Source: Pyrrhosoma nymphula (taxonomy: Eukaryota; Arthropoda; Insecta; Odonata; Coenagrionidae). From it: DNA of 64,000 bases. Of the stretch, positions 24,001 through 36,000 are shown in pieces. A program made the translations under genes and the position numbers. The stretch lies in NCBI GenBank assembly GCA_963573305.1, contig OY754335.1:47575985-47639984 (forward strand), read 5' to 3'. How positions within the stretch are numbered: position 1 is the stretch's first letter; the number at the start of each line of letters is the position of its first letter. The notes under the pieces are model-generated. The model was given only the letters and a program-made list of their open reading frames with translations, ran no database searches and had not been told where the DNA came from.

Positions 24001-27000
24001 TTTGAGAGATGTTGGTTTTAGAGCTTCTGGTACACTGAGGCAGAACCGCCTGTGCAAATGCCCTTTGAAAGATTCCAAGGAATTGTCTAAGGAGCCCAGG
24101 GGCACTTTTGATTCTGCGTTTGATTCAGAAGGAGAAGTTCTGTTCATGAAGTGGAACGACAACAACTGTGTCGCTATTGGGACAAATTTTGACACTGTTC
24201 ATCCTCTGAGTCATGCATCACGTTGGAGCAGGACGTCAAGGCAGAAGTTGTCTGTTCCACAACCGAATGCCATCAAATCATACAACAAGTACATGGGTGG
24301 AGTAGACCACCATGATTGGTTAGTGGGAAAGTACGATGTGTCCATTCGTGGTAAAAAGTGGTATTGGTGTTTATTCACAAGAATGCTTGACATGGCAATT
24401 GTAAATGCCTGGATTGTGTACAATAGGGTTTCTCATTCTACCATGGACCTCCTTGAATTCAGAAGAAATGTCGCCATTGCTTATTTGAAAAGAAACACTT
24501 CAAAGCAAGGGAGAGCAGCCAACACATCCTCTTCAACATCCATCCCAGACATTAGATACGATGGAAAAGATCACCTTGTATCAAGACGAGACAAACAAAG
24601 GAGATGCCAGGGAGAAAACTGCAATGCAAAACCTCTCACCTTTTGTAAAAAAATGTGAAGTAACTTTGTGCAAGAACTGTTTCACTACTTATCACACCAA
24701 GAAATGATAAATTCATGTTTCTTTTTTCTCATTTTCAATATGTTTTTGTAGTTTTTATTGCATACAAATGTAAAAACAAACGTAATAATAATATTTTTCA
24801 TTCAAATTCGTTCTTATATATAATTTTTCTAATTTGTGAAATGTTACCTTATAGTCCCAGCGTCCTATTTTTAGGACAGTCCACCATTTGCAACCGTTAA
24901 GAGATATTTTTCTAAAAATCATCCATATTGCTTCTAAATACCCTTCTAAACAAATAATTAACAAATTTTCAATAAAAAGTTTATTTAAAAAAGTATGGGC
25001 GTTAATGGGTTAATTCAGTCCCACAACTTTTTGTTCCTACCTTGTATTCCAAACTGTGTCAAGCAATGGAAAAGGCCAAGATGATAGCCAACATACAGAC
25101 TGGATAAGACAGAAGAACAAGTACCAGTGTACCAAGTACCAGAATCACAGAGGGTCTGGGGGGTATGGAATACCCCCCAGCTTGAATAGGCTGATAAAAC
25201 GCTTCAGAGCTCAGCTCTAGCATTGCAAGAAGAACCACTGGGACACAACAGACAGCTCCAGCTGAAATTAAGCTCTCAGTTGGAAAAACTTAACAAAAAA
25301 AGTGGATGGAAAAAACCCTACATGATGCAAATATGCCACAAGAATATGGGATCCAACTCTGAAAATTTTGACTGAGGAACTTTACGAAATCTTAAAAATT
25401 ACCTCATCAGTTAGATACTGTCAAAAGAGAAAATGCATGTCACAATATTTAAAAAAAAAAGCTGGGGATGAAAACCCTAGGAATCAAGATTTAATTGTGT
25501 GATTTTTTTACTAAAGTTTTGAGGATGATATCCTGTAGTACATCAGGGTGGCTACTGGTATCCAATTTTTAAATTCCCTGACTTTTCCCTGATGGATTTA
25601 GCAATTTCCCTGACCGATCGCCAAATGGTCACCTATTATTGGAATATTTTATTTCTGCTGAATTAAATTTTCATCAAAACTCAGAAAATGTTAAAAGCTG
25701 AAATCAATACATTAAAAGCTACATGTACATCCTCATGAAAAATATATTAAATCTTCATAAGTTAAACTCTCATCCAAATTACAGTCGCATCTTGGTAGTT
25801 CTGGGAAGCTGAGAATTACTGAAAAGGCATCCAAGGGAAAGTTAATGGCCAATTTACTGTTGGACTCTGGCAAAGGTATCACTAGGGTGCGCAAAAAATA
25901 CAAACCAAAGCCAAGTTGTTGGACTGGATCAAAATCGGATAGCGTGAGTGACTTTCAGTAGCGAATAACAATTTGATTAATGTGGTTATAACCCCTTGAT
26001 TGCAAGAGTATTGCAATCAATTGCGATGTAAAACTATTTGGATAAACAAACAAAACATAAGCGTGCCACTGCAAGTGAAGACAGGAGGCAATTGGCAACG
26101 GCAGCATCATATTCAGGAATATCATGTTTGAGGTGGTTTTTGACCTCACTAAATTGCTTCGAGAGGGAGCTAAGGGGGCTATTCAACAATTACGTCGAGC
26201 GTGAAAGGAGGGGAGGAGGGCTCTTCTTACTGTTTCACGAAGGGGGATATGGTAATCGAAGATGATCTTGCGTAAGATTTTGTTTACACGTGACATCGTA
26301 CTTGTATTACCATTTTAATAATCATCGTCTCGTATTTTTGGAACTGCATGCATGTATTTACTACGAGCTAGTATGCTCCAGCTACCTCTCAAGCTAAGTC
26401 TCGGAAGTTAAAAAAAAAATGTGAGGTAACATTTTCCGAACAGCACAACCTTGGATTCCTTATGATTAGCGTAAAACATTGTGATCATGAATTTTAACAT
26501 TACTAGGCAAATATCGCAATAAGGATATGCAAAAGGGATACGTTGTATGTCTGATTCACTACTAAATAACTAAGATTCACAACTGAATGTGCCACGAATT
26601 GATGGGGCTTATTCCATGCACGTCAGCGACGGACATAAGTTTTAGTTGGTGAAATGTTTTGGTGAAATAAAGGGTGGGAAAAACTGGCTGGTAAATGTAA
26701 TGGTAGAAAAAAATGTGAATTTCCTACCCCAGTTTCTCCCTGACTGTTACGAAAATTCCCTGACTTTTCCCTGACATTTCCAGAAATTCAAAATTCCCTG
26801 ACAATTCCAGGTTTTCCCGGTTTTCCCTGATGATCGCCACCATGTACATAAATATATTCCACATGTACATGTCTGCTCATTCTCGTGTATCTAAATACAC
26901 TATCACATATGTACTTTAATAAAAAGAAAACTTGGAATTTTCAAAATGTGAAGGCATGTCAATAAATTCTTAGTTTTTCAATAAATAAATTCTTATATAT

Positions 27001-30000
27001 TTAAATAATAAATTCAATAAATTCTTAGTGACAAGCATTCAGTATCTCAGACATATCCTACAAGCCTGGCATCATGGTATGATCGGTCCTCTATTGGTTG
27101 AATTAATTTAGCAGCAAAATGAAGAAAATGCCAGTTTTTTCACTGAATTTATCTTGTTTTCAGTTGTTTTGGCAGTCATGATGCTGAGCCTTCTTGCTGA
27201 GGAAAATATACAGCTGAGCAGTAACTGAAGACAAACTAAAAAGGATATCACAATGCTTGTGCTACCAGAACATGAAGTTATCAAGAAACCTTAGAGCAAC
27301 CTCATTGATATCTGTTGTGGTTTGGACACCAGAATTAAATGTAAGTTAAAAATAAATGTTACATTAGCATAAATTCTTTGTGTTGGATAACTTTTCATGT
27401 GCATTCAAATGCATGATGCTATGGCATCACGAGTGATGATTGGTGATGGGAATTAACCCTTGTGTCAAAAATAACATAAGCTGTATACTAGATTATTTTG
27501 CTCAGTACCTATAATTCTGAAAGCAAAATTAGTTATGGAGATTCAGAGAAGGCATAAAAAGTGGATTGAAGACATTTTTGAGTGGTAAGGGCATGTTGAT
27601 GAGGGTGATAAGAGAATGTGTGGCAAGAAGGAATCAGAATACACATTTTGAATGACAGAAGATGAGGCAGAGGCATGATGAACTTGAGAGAATTGATGGT
27701 GAGCAAGTTAAGGGAAGGAATGTGAAAAGATGACCCTGAAAAGGGGAAGCTAGGGGAAGGGTCATTCCATGCCAAATCATCACAGAAAAGTGGACTTTTC
27801 AACCCGACCATCTCAGATTTACTTGAAATTTGGTAGGAAGTTAAAGTATGTGGAGTAGTACTCACACACAAAATTTTAGCCCTCAGCTATTCACAACATT
27901 CATACAGCAGGGTTGCAAACATGACAAAAAAATACAAAATATTCACTCGCATGCTCTACAAAAATAAATCATTACTTAGCTTCTAATTGTGGTAGAATCT
28001 TCATGTTGGTCTTATTTTAAATCTAAAGGAACATAGTTTCAATTAAAAATAGTCAGATTTTAAAATACTGTTATTTTTATTCCAAAGTATTTTAAAATCT
28101 GACTATTTTTAATTGAAACTATGTTCCTTTAGATTTAAAATAAGACCAACATGAAGATTCTACCACAATTAGAAGCTAAGTAATGATTTATTTTTGTAGA
28201 GCATGCGAGTGAATATTTTGTATTTTTTTGTCATGTTTGCAACCCTGCTGTATGAATGTTGTGAATAGCTGAGGGCTAAAATTTTGTGTGTGAGTACTAC
28301 TGCACATACTTTAACTTCCAACCAAATTTCAAGTAAATCTGAGATGGTCGGTTTGGGAGCTGTAATGATTTGACATGGAATGACCCACTATCCAAAAACC
28401 TACCAATCAGCTGATGGAATACTCTATGGATGGAATGGAATAGACAATGGCCCTGGTCATTCTGCTATTCAATTCTCTAGTTCAAACAAATTCATTGATT
28501 AAGAATTTTTATTTTTTTAACGCAATGATTTAAAAAGTTTTCTCAAGTCTGGTATGGTTTATTCCTACCAAACTTGGTATGGTTTATTCCTACCAAACTT
28601 GGTATGGTTTATTCCTACCTGCCGAGTCCACACAGCACTTTTTCTTGATTGCCGCATAGCGGTCGAGTCTGTTGTTTGGTAATATAACCATCATCAATGA
28701 TGGCCTGTTTTCTGGGGCACAAAACCTGTTGATTGACTGGATGTATGTGGTCAAACGATCATCCTCCAGTGAGATTCTGAAAATGATTAGTAATGGAAAA
28801 TGAAGTTCTTAGCGTAGGCAGACTTAAGTTGTTTTCTATTAGAAACAAATGAGAGGCAATTAGAGTGAATAATCACCATTTGGGGATGAATGTTAGTGTG
28901 GAGCTTCTCACTTCACACTTCAAATGGATAGCAAAGTACAAAAAGTGATACTCATAGACATGCTAATGAAAGTGAATATATTTCACAGTCATTGGTGAAC
29001 TTACTCGATGGGTTGAGGGAGATGGAGGCCCATCCCTAAAGCTACAGTTTGTATATTCTGTACAAATTTCCTTGCTTCCCTTAACAAATTAGCTGGGCTC
29101 ACTAGTACCCAGAACTTCATCGAGCCGATGACGAGCATAGGGTGAGCTGCAAAGCAAAATGGTAAACATTAGTCTTCTAATCCTAATTGCTTATGAAAAA
29201 CACATTATACCTTTTCACGGGGAGTTATTTAAGAAAACAATGCTTATTGATCTAGGAAACCATTCTACAATACCTTCATCATATATGACAAGGTCATGTA
29301 ATGAATCTTTACTACAAAATACTATGCTTTCATTTTTGAAGTAACTGTGTTTCTAAACTACTTCCTGCATACCTATATAAACAAACTAGTCTAGGGTGCC
29401 CGTTGAAATTCAACGAGAAGAAGAAAAAATTATAACTGTGTCCTAAGGCAAAAAGAATCCCATTGATGTGACGTGCAAATTGCAAACACCATTTAGTATA
29501 CCATTAACAATTCATTAACCACCCATGGAGAGGATGAGGTGAAACATACACCTGATTACATAAACATTAACTCATTTCTTCCCAAGCATGTTAATAGCTT
29601 AAAAATTCCAAACTTTTTACAGAAATAGTGATGAAACAGACTCAAATAAAGGAAATAAGTGATTTTATACGTGCCATATATGTATTAGTTATAGTAAATT
29701 TTTACTGTACCTAATTTTACATGGAAAATAAATTATTATTATTATTATATTTTTATTGCTTTTAGTTTACCATTGGCGAAATGTTGCGTATACACAACAT
29801 TGGGAGTTCTCTGGTTCAATTGAGTCGAAACCTCTTCTTTTTGGAACTATATTTTATTTTTACAAAAACATATAGCAGCACAAATTATTGATAATACACA
29901 TTTTTATTTGTGATAATTTGAGAAACAATCGGTATGAAAATGAATTTGGCACTTTTGACACATAAATTGTATGACTGCTACAAACTCGGCACCTTCGCTG

Positions 30001-33000
30001 TGAATGTTTTTCATCTCGAACAATTATATGACCAACTTGATCTTTTTCTACGGCATCTGGCAAGCTAGTTTTCCCGTAATGTCCCATATAATAGCACTTT
30101 TCAAAAACTTTTGTTGTTGTAGCACCTTCACAAGCTTCTTTCTTGAGAAGACACAACACTACTTCAGATTGAAAATCAGTTTGCTCAAGGTTGATCCAGT
30201 TGCCTCTCTGTAGATCTTCCAAGCATTTACCATAGAACTATCAAGACTATTTGTAAATAAAGGCCACCACCCCTTTTTCCTCTAATTCTGATCATGTAAT
30301 TTGCAATTGCATTGTCATGCAAATCAACTCCACCCATTACTTGGTTATAAAGACTTATAGTGTTTGGTTGAGGAACCATTTCAAATTTTTTCTCCTTGAG
30401 ATAATACCGTTTCACATTTACAATTGGCTCCAATGTACCAACGTTAGTTTCAACAGTCACTACAGAGTTATCATGCCAAGGTACAAAGTATATTTCATTA
30501 TTTTTGTCCAGCACGTGATCATACGACCCTTTCTTTTCTTTGGCCAGTTTCTTAGGACTTCGAAGAGGACAATTTACAGTACGGTTTTCTCTCACAGTAC
30601 CAGTGGCAAAAAATCCTATTTCGGACAACAAAACAAGTGAAAAATGGCTTGTAAAAAAAATGATAGAAAAACAATGAGTGATTGCCTGGGTTTTCAACAA
30701 CTTTTGTCAAATCAGCAATTACTCTTTCCCCTAGATTCAAATAGGCGTCTGTTTTTTGTGATGCTCCCCCATAAGCTGAAAATTGGTATAAATATCCTGA
30801 TGAAGACATTACACCACAACTTGAATCCAAATCTGACGGGTTTACCTCTACCAAACATTTTAGCAGAATGGCACCCAAAATAAGGCACCATCTCCTCGTC
30901 AATAGGTAGCTTATGAGAGAAAACACCAATTTGTAAACATTTTCTGTTGAGTTCGTCAAAGTATGGGCGTATCTTAGCAAACTTATCCCCTTTATCTAAA
31001 TTGTCGTTGTCTGAGAGATGTAAATATTTTTTAATTTCTTCAAAATGGTTCCGGGAGATTGTTTGTCACACGATTGGAACACCTTGATGGGTCTCCGCAC
31101 GCAGCAGGGTTACGAGTGAGGAGAAAAAAGAGAAGCATTAGCAGGGAACACATTATCGCAATATTTTCTGAGAACTTCTCTCATGATAGTCACTGAGGAT
31201 CATGAGAAACTCAAGGCTGCAAATGAGGGTGCAGGTCATTTGGAGGGAATTTCTGCGAGAATAATATAGGTGGAAGGAAATGCGCTTAGATTATGAGAAA
31301 ACTCATGGACACAGCTGATGGCTCGGTCACTGGGAATTACGGTACAGAGAGGGGGGGGGGTTGTAGAGGGTGTTGAAGAAGGACTGTTTATGGTAATTGG
31401 AATAGCCATTGATGAAATGGATCGTTTAGGGGAATGGTGAATAAGGGGGAATGAGTTAGAAACACTTCCTCTTTCGTCGAGGGCATACTGCTTTTGAAGT
31501 GCTGGATGATTTTTAAAATTTCAAAGTCGTCCAGTCTCCTTCTATTTTGTTCTGGGTGTAGGATGTCCAGCATAAGATCACTCTTATCAGTGTGATGGAT
31601 GGCACTGTGTGATGGAACTCGAGACGTGACCATAAATCTATTTATTTAGTGGACCGTTATAAAGTATAATTTTTTAACTTCCAATGTGGATAGGTTGGTC
31701 ATGGTAAAGTCTCAAGATATAAATAAATGCTGCCTTTCACCTGTCTAATACGCGAAGCTAATATCATCACAAACAGCAACTCCTCGGTGAAAACTCACCC
31801 CCTGCCGGACACCCTTGTGGTGGCTATCAGGGTATTATGTAGATGTAAATGTAGGACTAAATTGTTGTACAATTCCCTGAGAACTAAATTTTTCCATTAA
31901 AATGTAACATATTCTCGAAAACATTTTTTTTGTGTCCTTAAAGAAATGCTGCAAGCGACTAATAAGCTTGCCAAGGATTGCTGGAGTTCTCCCAACGTTG
32001 CGTGAATGCAACACTTTGTTTATTTACAATAAATAAGTAAAGTATCATGTTAATTTCCCCTAATATGTTTTAGTGGTCTAGTAAACAGATGTATAATTCC
32101 ATACTCAGCGTGAACCACTCTGCATATGCCCCAGATTTGACATAATATGTGACCTAAGCAATTACCCGCAGCTAGAGCTATTTACCATGAAGTGAATATG
32201 TCTTTGTAAAAACAAAAATAAGAGCAAAATGTTAATCCTAAAATTTATAATATCTTTTGATGCAATAACCTACATGTATAAAAAAATATAAACTAGGTCT
32301 TCTAAACGGGTGTGGAGGAATAAAATTGCAAAGTTTACGTTGCGTTCACGCAACGTTGGGAAGAAATGGGTTAAGGCCACAGGTATAAAGTACCTACCCA
32401 TTTAAATCCCATGCTGCCATTGCCAAGGAAATAAGAAAATTTATATTGCTAAAAAAGTTTTTAAAAATGGATTATTTTAGAGCCAAAAGCACGAACTGCA
32501 GACAAAAGTGGAGTGTATAGGAAAATTAAATGCAATAATAAAAAAACCCCTTTTTTTAACCATCCCACCTTGAAAGTTTAAGCCTTGTCTTGAGTGCTAG
32601 TAATTTAAAAAAGCAAAAAAGAACACACACACATACTATACAACTATCTAATTAGTCACTGAACCTGCTGAAGGCATGAATAGCCATTCATGAAAGGGCT
32701 ATAAGAGTACTCTTGGTCAAAAAATAGGTAAACTGGCAAAATAATGCTATTGAAAACGTTAAAAAAATTTTGTTTTAAAATTACAGCTAAAAATGTAGCT
32801 GTCCCCCAAAATTATTGAATGCCCCCCTTTTTTGACTGTCTTTTCCCTCATTTCTTCCTTCGACAGTTGGTTACCCTAATGGGAATATACCCTCAAAATT
32901 TCACGTTTTTATCACCAGTAGTTTGGGCTGTGCGTTGATGAGTGAATGAGTCAGGCAGGAAATTCCGTTTTATATATATAGATGGTTGATGGAATGTCTG

Positions 33001-36000
33001 GCTTACAATTAGTTGCTCAGGTATAAAGCACCAATCCAGATGGCTATACATACAGTAAAACTCCAACTATCCCAACTCCAACTATCCGCATCGCTTTTAT
33101 GGGAAAAATTCTTGAAAATAGGCTTTTTACAGTCACGGCAATAGGCTATTCGAAACATGTATTGTATCTTTTATACCATTGATTTTGTTTGACAGTTATT
33201 GGTTAGAGCACATATGTTTCTTTAGCGTTCTTAGATCAATCCCAAGGGAATACCTACGTTAAGGAGTTTCCAAAGAAATCACCTTATTTTGTGAGTTATC
33301 CATTTATCCGGATATTTGATTACCCGGATGGGGTCCAGTCCCAATTGATCCGGATAATTGGAGTTCTACTGTATTACATTAATTTCAGAGATATTCAATT
33401 TCACACCATTGTTGAACAAATGTGGGGACATTCTCATTTAATTTGAATCTGTTAACTTCCATGTCTGAAGGATGCCTCATTCTCCCATGTACTTAATATT
33501 GTGAGTGGAATCATGTAATGAACTAAGGCTAATTTGGTAGAAGATGGAAGGGGTAGGTATTTGCAATAATCGAGTTACTGTTTAGGAGGTGGACTTATGA
33601 AGAGTAAAATTGGAATAATATGATAAGGTTTTAATCTATTGTAAAGTACATAACTACTACCTATCTTAGAATAATACGAAAAAAAATCAAATATCACTTA
33701 TTAGAATAATTATACTAACATTCTTTGAACTTGATGAAAACTATGACTGTGTTCTTCAATCAATGGCTAATTGAATGTTTTTAGTGATATATAAGTCCCC
33801 TCTGAGGGTTCATGTCTATCATAATCAGATATGTACTGTCTATTATAATCAGATTCCAAAAATGCATGGTAATAAAGAGGGATTGACTTCCTTAGAAATG
33901 CACCACTTCCTTTGTGAAATTTGAAAATACATGCACATAAAAAATAGTAAATAACCAACCTCTAAGTTCCCGTGTCCAGTCAGAGTTTTTTCCTGACAGA
34001 TATTGTATATCTCTCCCATTTTTGTTACCCTGGAAAATTTTTTCTTGGGTGAGGACCCTGCCATTGAATTTCACAAGGCCCGTTGAAAACTTCATGTTCC
34101 AACGATCTAAATCTGCCTTCGCCTGAGAGAAAGCATAATATTCTCCAATTAATAAAGATAAGAGTGGAATTTTAAAAATAACTATTACCTGGTTAACCAG
34201 TAGTTCACTGATTATGTACATAGTACACTGGAAATCCTTTGAAACATGTAAGTAAGTTTATTATTACTCCATACACAAAATACATTTCAATAGCAAATTT
34301 TGAGTAAATTTAGGTAGCCTTGAAGGAGAACCTGTTTTAAGGCTACCATCAAATAATAACAGGTTGTGCTTACACTTAAAAATACATATAGCTCATGTAG
34401 TGAGGCCTAGACAATTACTTAGCAATGCGAGTGCGCAACTTAAGAAGCTACTAACTAAGACTTACGGATTTTATTATAACACATTAACAACAATATTTAT
34501 AACACGTTTTCAACAATATTTACAGCGATATTTCCTCTACACTCTCTTTGGTGAGAAGCCAAGAATGTACATTTTTCGAAAACATTCTCACTGACTTAGA
34601 ATTAATGCATGAATGGGGTAGTAGATTGTATACCTTTGGTCCTACATACAAAAAACATCTTTTAAATATCGTCAAATTTGTTTTGGGTAAGGGTATACTT
34701 TTTTTACACAGGGTAAAGGGAGAAGGCAGGCACAGAAATATTCCAGAGTTACCTCTTCTAGTATAAAAACACCGTAGAACCTTATAAATATATAAAGGCC
34801 TCAATGGAAGCAAACCTAAATGAAGAAAGTGGGAAGGATCTTTCAAATCTGTTCTCTTTCAATATTACACGAATAATTCTTTTTTGTAAAAAAAACTGCA
34901 GGTTTCAAGGAATTCAAATAAGCGCCACCCCAACAAAAAATGCCATAACTTAATCTGGAATGTATTAACGTGTCATATATTATCCTAAGGAAATTTAAAG
35001 GACATTTATTCCTGATGAAGTAAAAATTTGTCAATGTTTGTCGCATAATATTTGTTAGACTATAAATCTGTTGTTGCCACTTTAAGAATTCGTCTATGGT
35101 TACTCCCAGATACTTTAAACTGGAAACCCGTTCATTGGGCAAACAGCTATTGCATGAAGTTATCGGACAGTTTTCTTCATGATAATATAAAACCAATCCA
35201 ACTTGTATCTATTACATAAATTATAACACATATATTTCGTTTTAGTTACACTCATTTCCAATTTGTTTGATGCAAACCAACGTCGCAAATTGATCAAATC
35301 TGACTGCAAATCATATTTTACATCATCCCAGATTAAACCTCCATAGTTTAAGGTGACATCATCAGCAAATGCTGTCACATGACCTCTAAAATTGAAATTA
35401 CATAGATTGTTTATATAAACTAGAAATAGGACTGGACCTAAGACAGAGCCTTGCGGAACTCCAGAAGTAATCATATTGTAATTACTATAAACATCACCAA
35501 TTTTTACACACTGCATTCTCGATGACAGGTAACTGGTGAACCATTTTAGTGGTATTCCTCGAATACCAGCACTCTGAAGCTTAAAGGTCAGAATCTTGTG
35601 ATCAATGGTATCAAAAGCCTTGCTAATATCAATGGATAGGCTGCCAGTGCGTCGATTTGAGTTAATAGACTTATAAACATGAGTAAAATGATTTTCTAGT
35701 GCATCTTCTGTCCCTTTTCCACTTAAAAAACCAAACTGATTTTTGCTGAAGAAGTAATTTTTATCGAGAAATTTAATTAATCTCGACTTGACTAGCTTCC
35801 CTATAATTTTCGAAAATATCGGTAGCAATGAAATTGGACGATAATTTAGTACACTTGACCGATCCCCTTTTTTATATAAGGGCATGACCACCACCCTTTT
35901 CATCTCGTCAGGAAAAACACCACTGGTAAAACTTATATTAAATATATGTGAAAGAATAGAGCTAATTCGTTAATAACGGGTTTCAAAAGTTTGCTGTTCA

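Larger units (their letters stand above)
22021..25013 (+). mobile_element. piggyBac transposon, near-complete, inside mariner
   Basis: TTAA lies at both ends (22021-22024 and 25010-25013). The terminal repeats are CCCATTAGCGCCCA on the left and, inverted, CCCATTAACGCCCA on the right. A subterminal phrase GCGTCCTATWWWTAGGAC occurs near both ends (22039 and 24861) and once more inverted near 22381. It carries a single transposase frame on the plus strand, plus a SINE-like CATCTA insertion near 22496. Insertion at a TTAA within the mariner tail shows it arrived after the mariner. Confidence 0.93.
21501..25044 (+). mobile_element. Internally deleted mariner, split by a nested piggyBac
   Basis: The left terminal repeat CAGGGTGGGATCAAAAAGTA (21501 onward) matches the inverted right end CAAGGTAGGAACAAAAAGTT ending at 25044. 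TA flanks both ends (21499-21500, 25045-25046). The 3' part of a transposase is readable at about 21764-21981: YSPDLAPPDFFLIPRLKRDL with the third catalytic D, then, after one frameshift, SSVEDVQGAM, KFQKAYAQWETHYTRCVEAQ and FEDY-stop. Most of the 5' coding region, including the first two catalytic D residues, is deleted. Removing the piggyBac leaves about 0.56 kb. Confidence 0.9.
29567..32374 (-). mobile_element. Second, older piggyBac element
   Basis: TTAA lies at 29567-29570 and 32371-32374. The terminal repeats CTCATTTCTTCCCAA and (inverted) CCCATTTCTTCCCAA match. Subterminal palindromic phrases of the GTTGCGT...ACGCAAC type occur at both sides (about 29782-29806, 31992-32015 and 32338-32358). 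The transposase is on the minus strand and heavily decayed. The terminal repeats differ from those of the 22021 element, so this is a different family. It lies in PIWI intron 9. Confidence 0.85.

Noticed and set aside
31388..31633. Open frame inside the older piggyBac as its transposase
   Set aside because: The wording does not match piggyBac, whose remnants are at 29860-30980.
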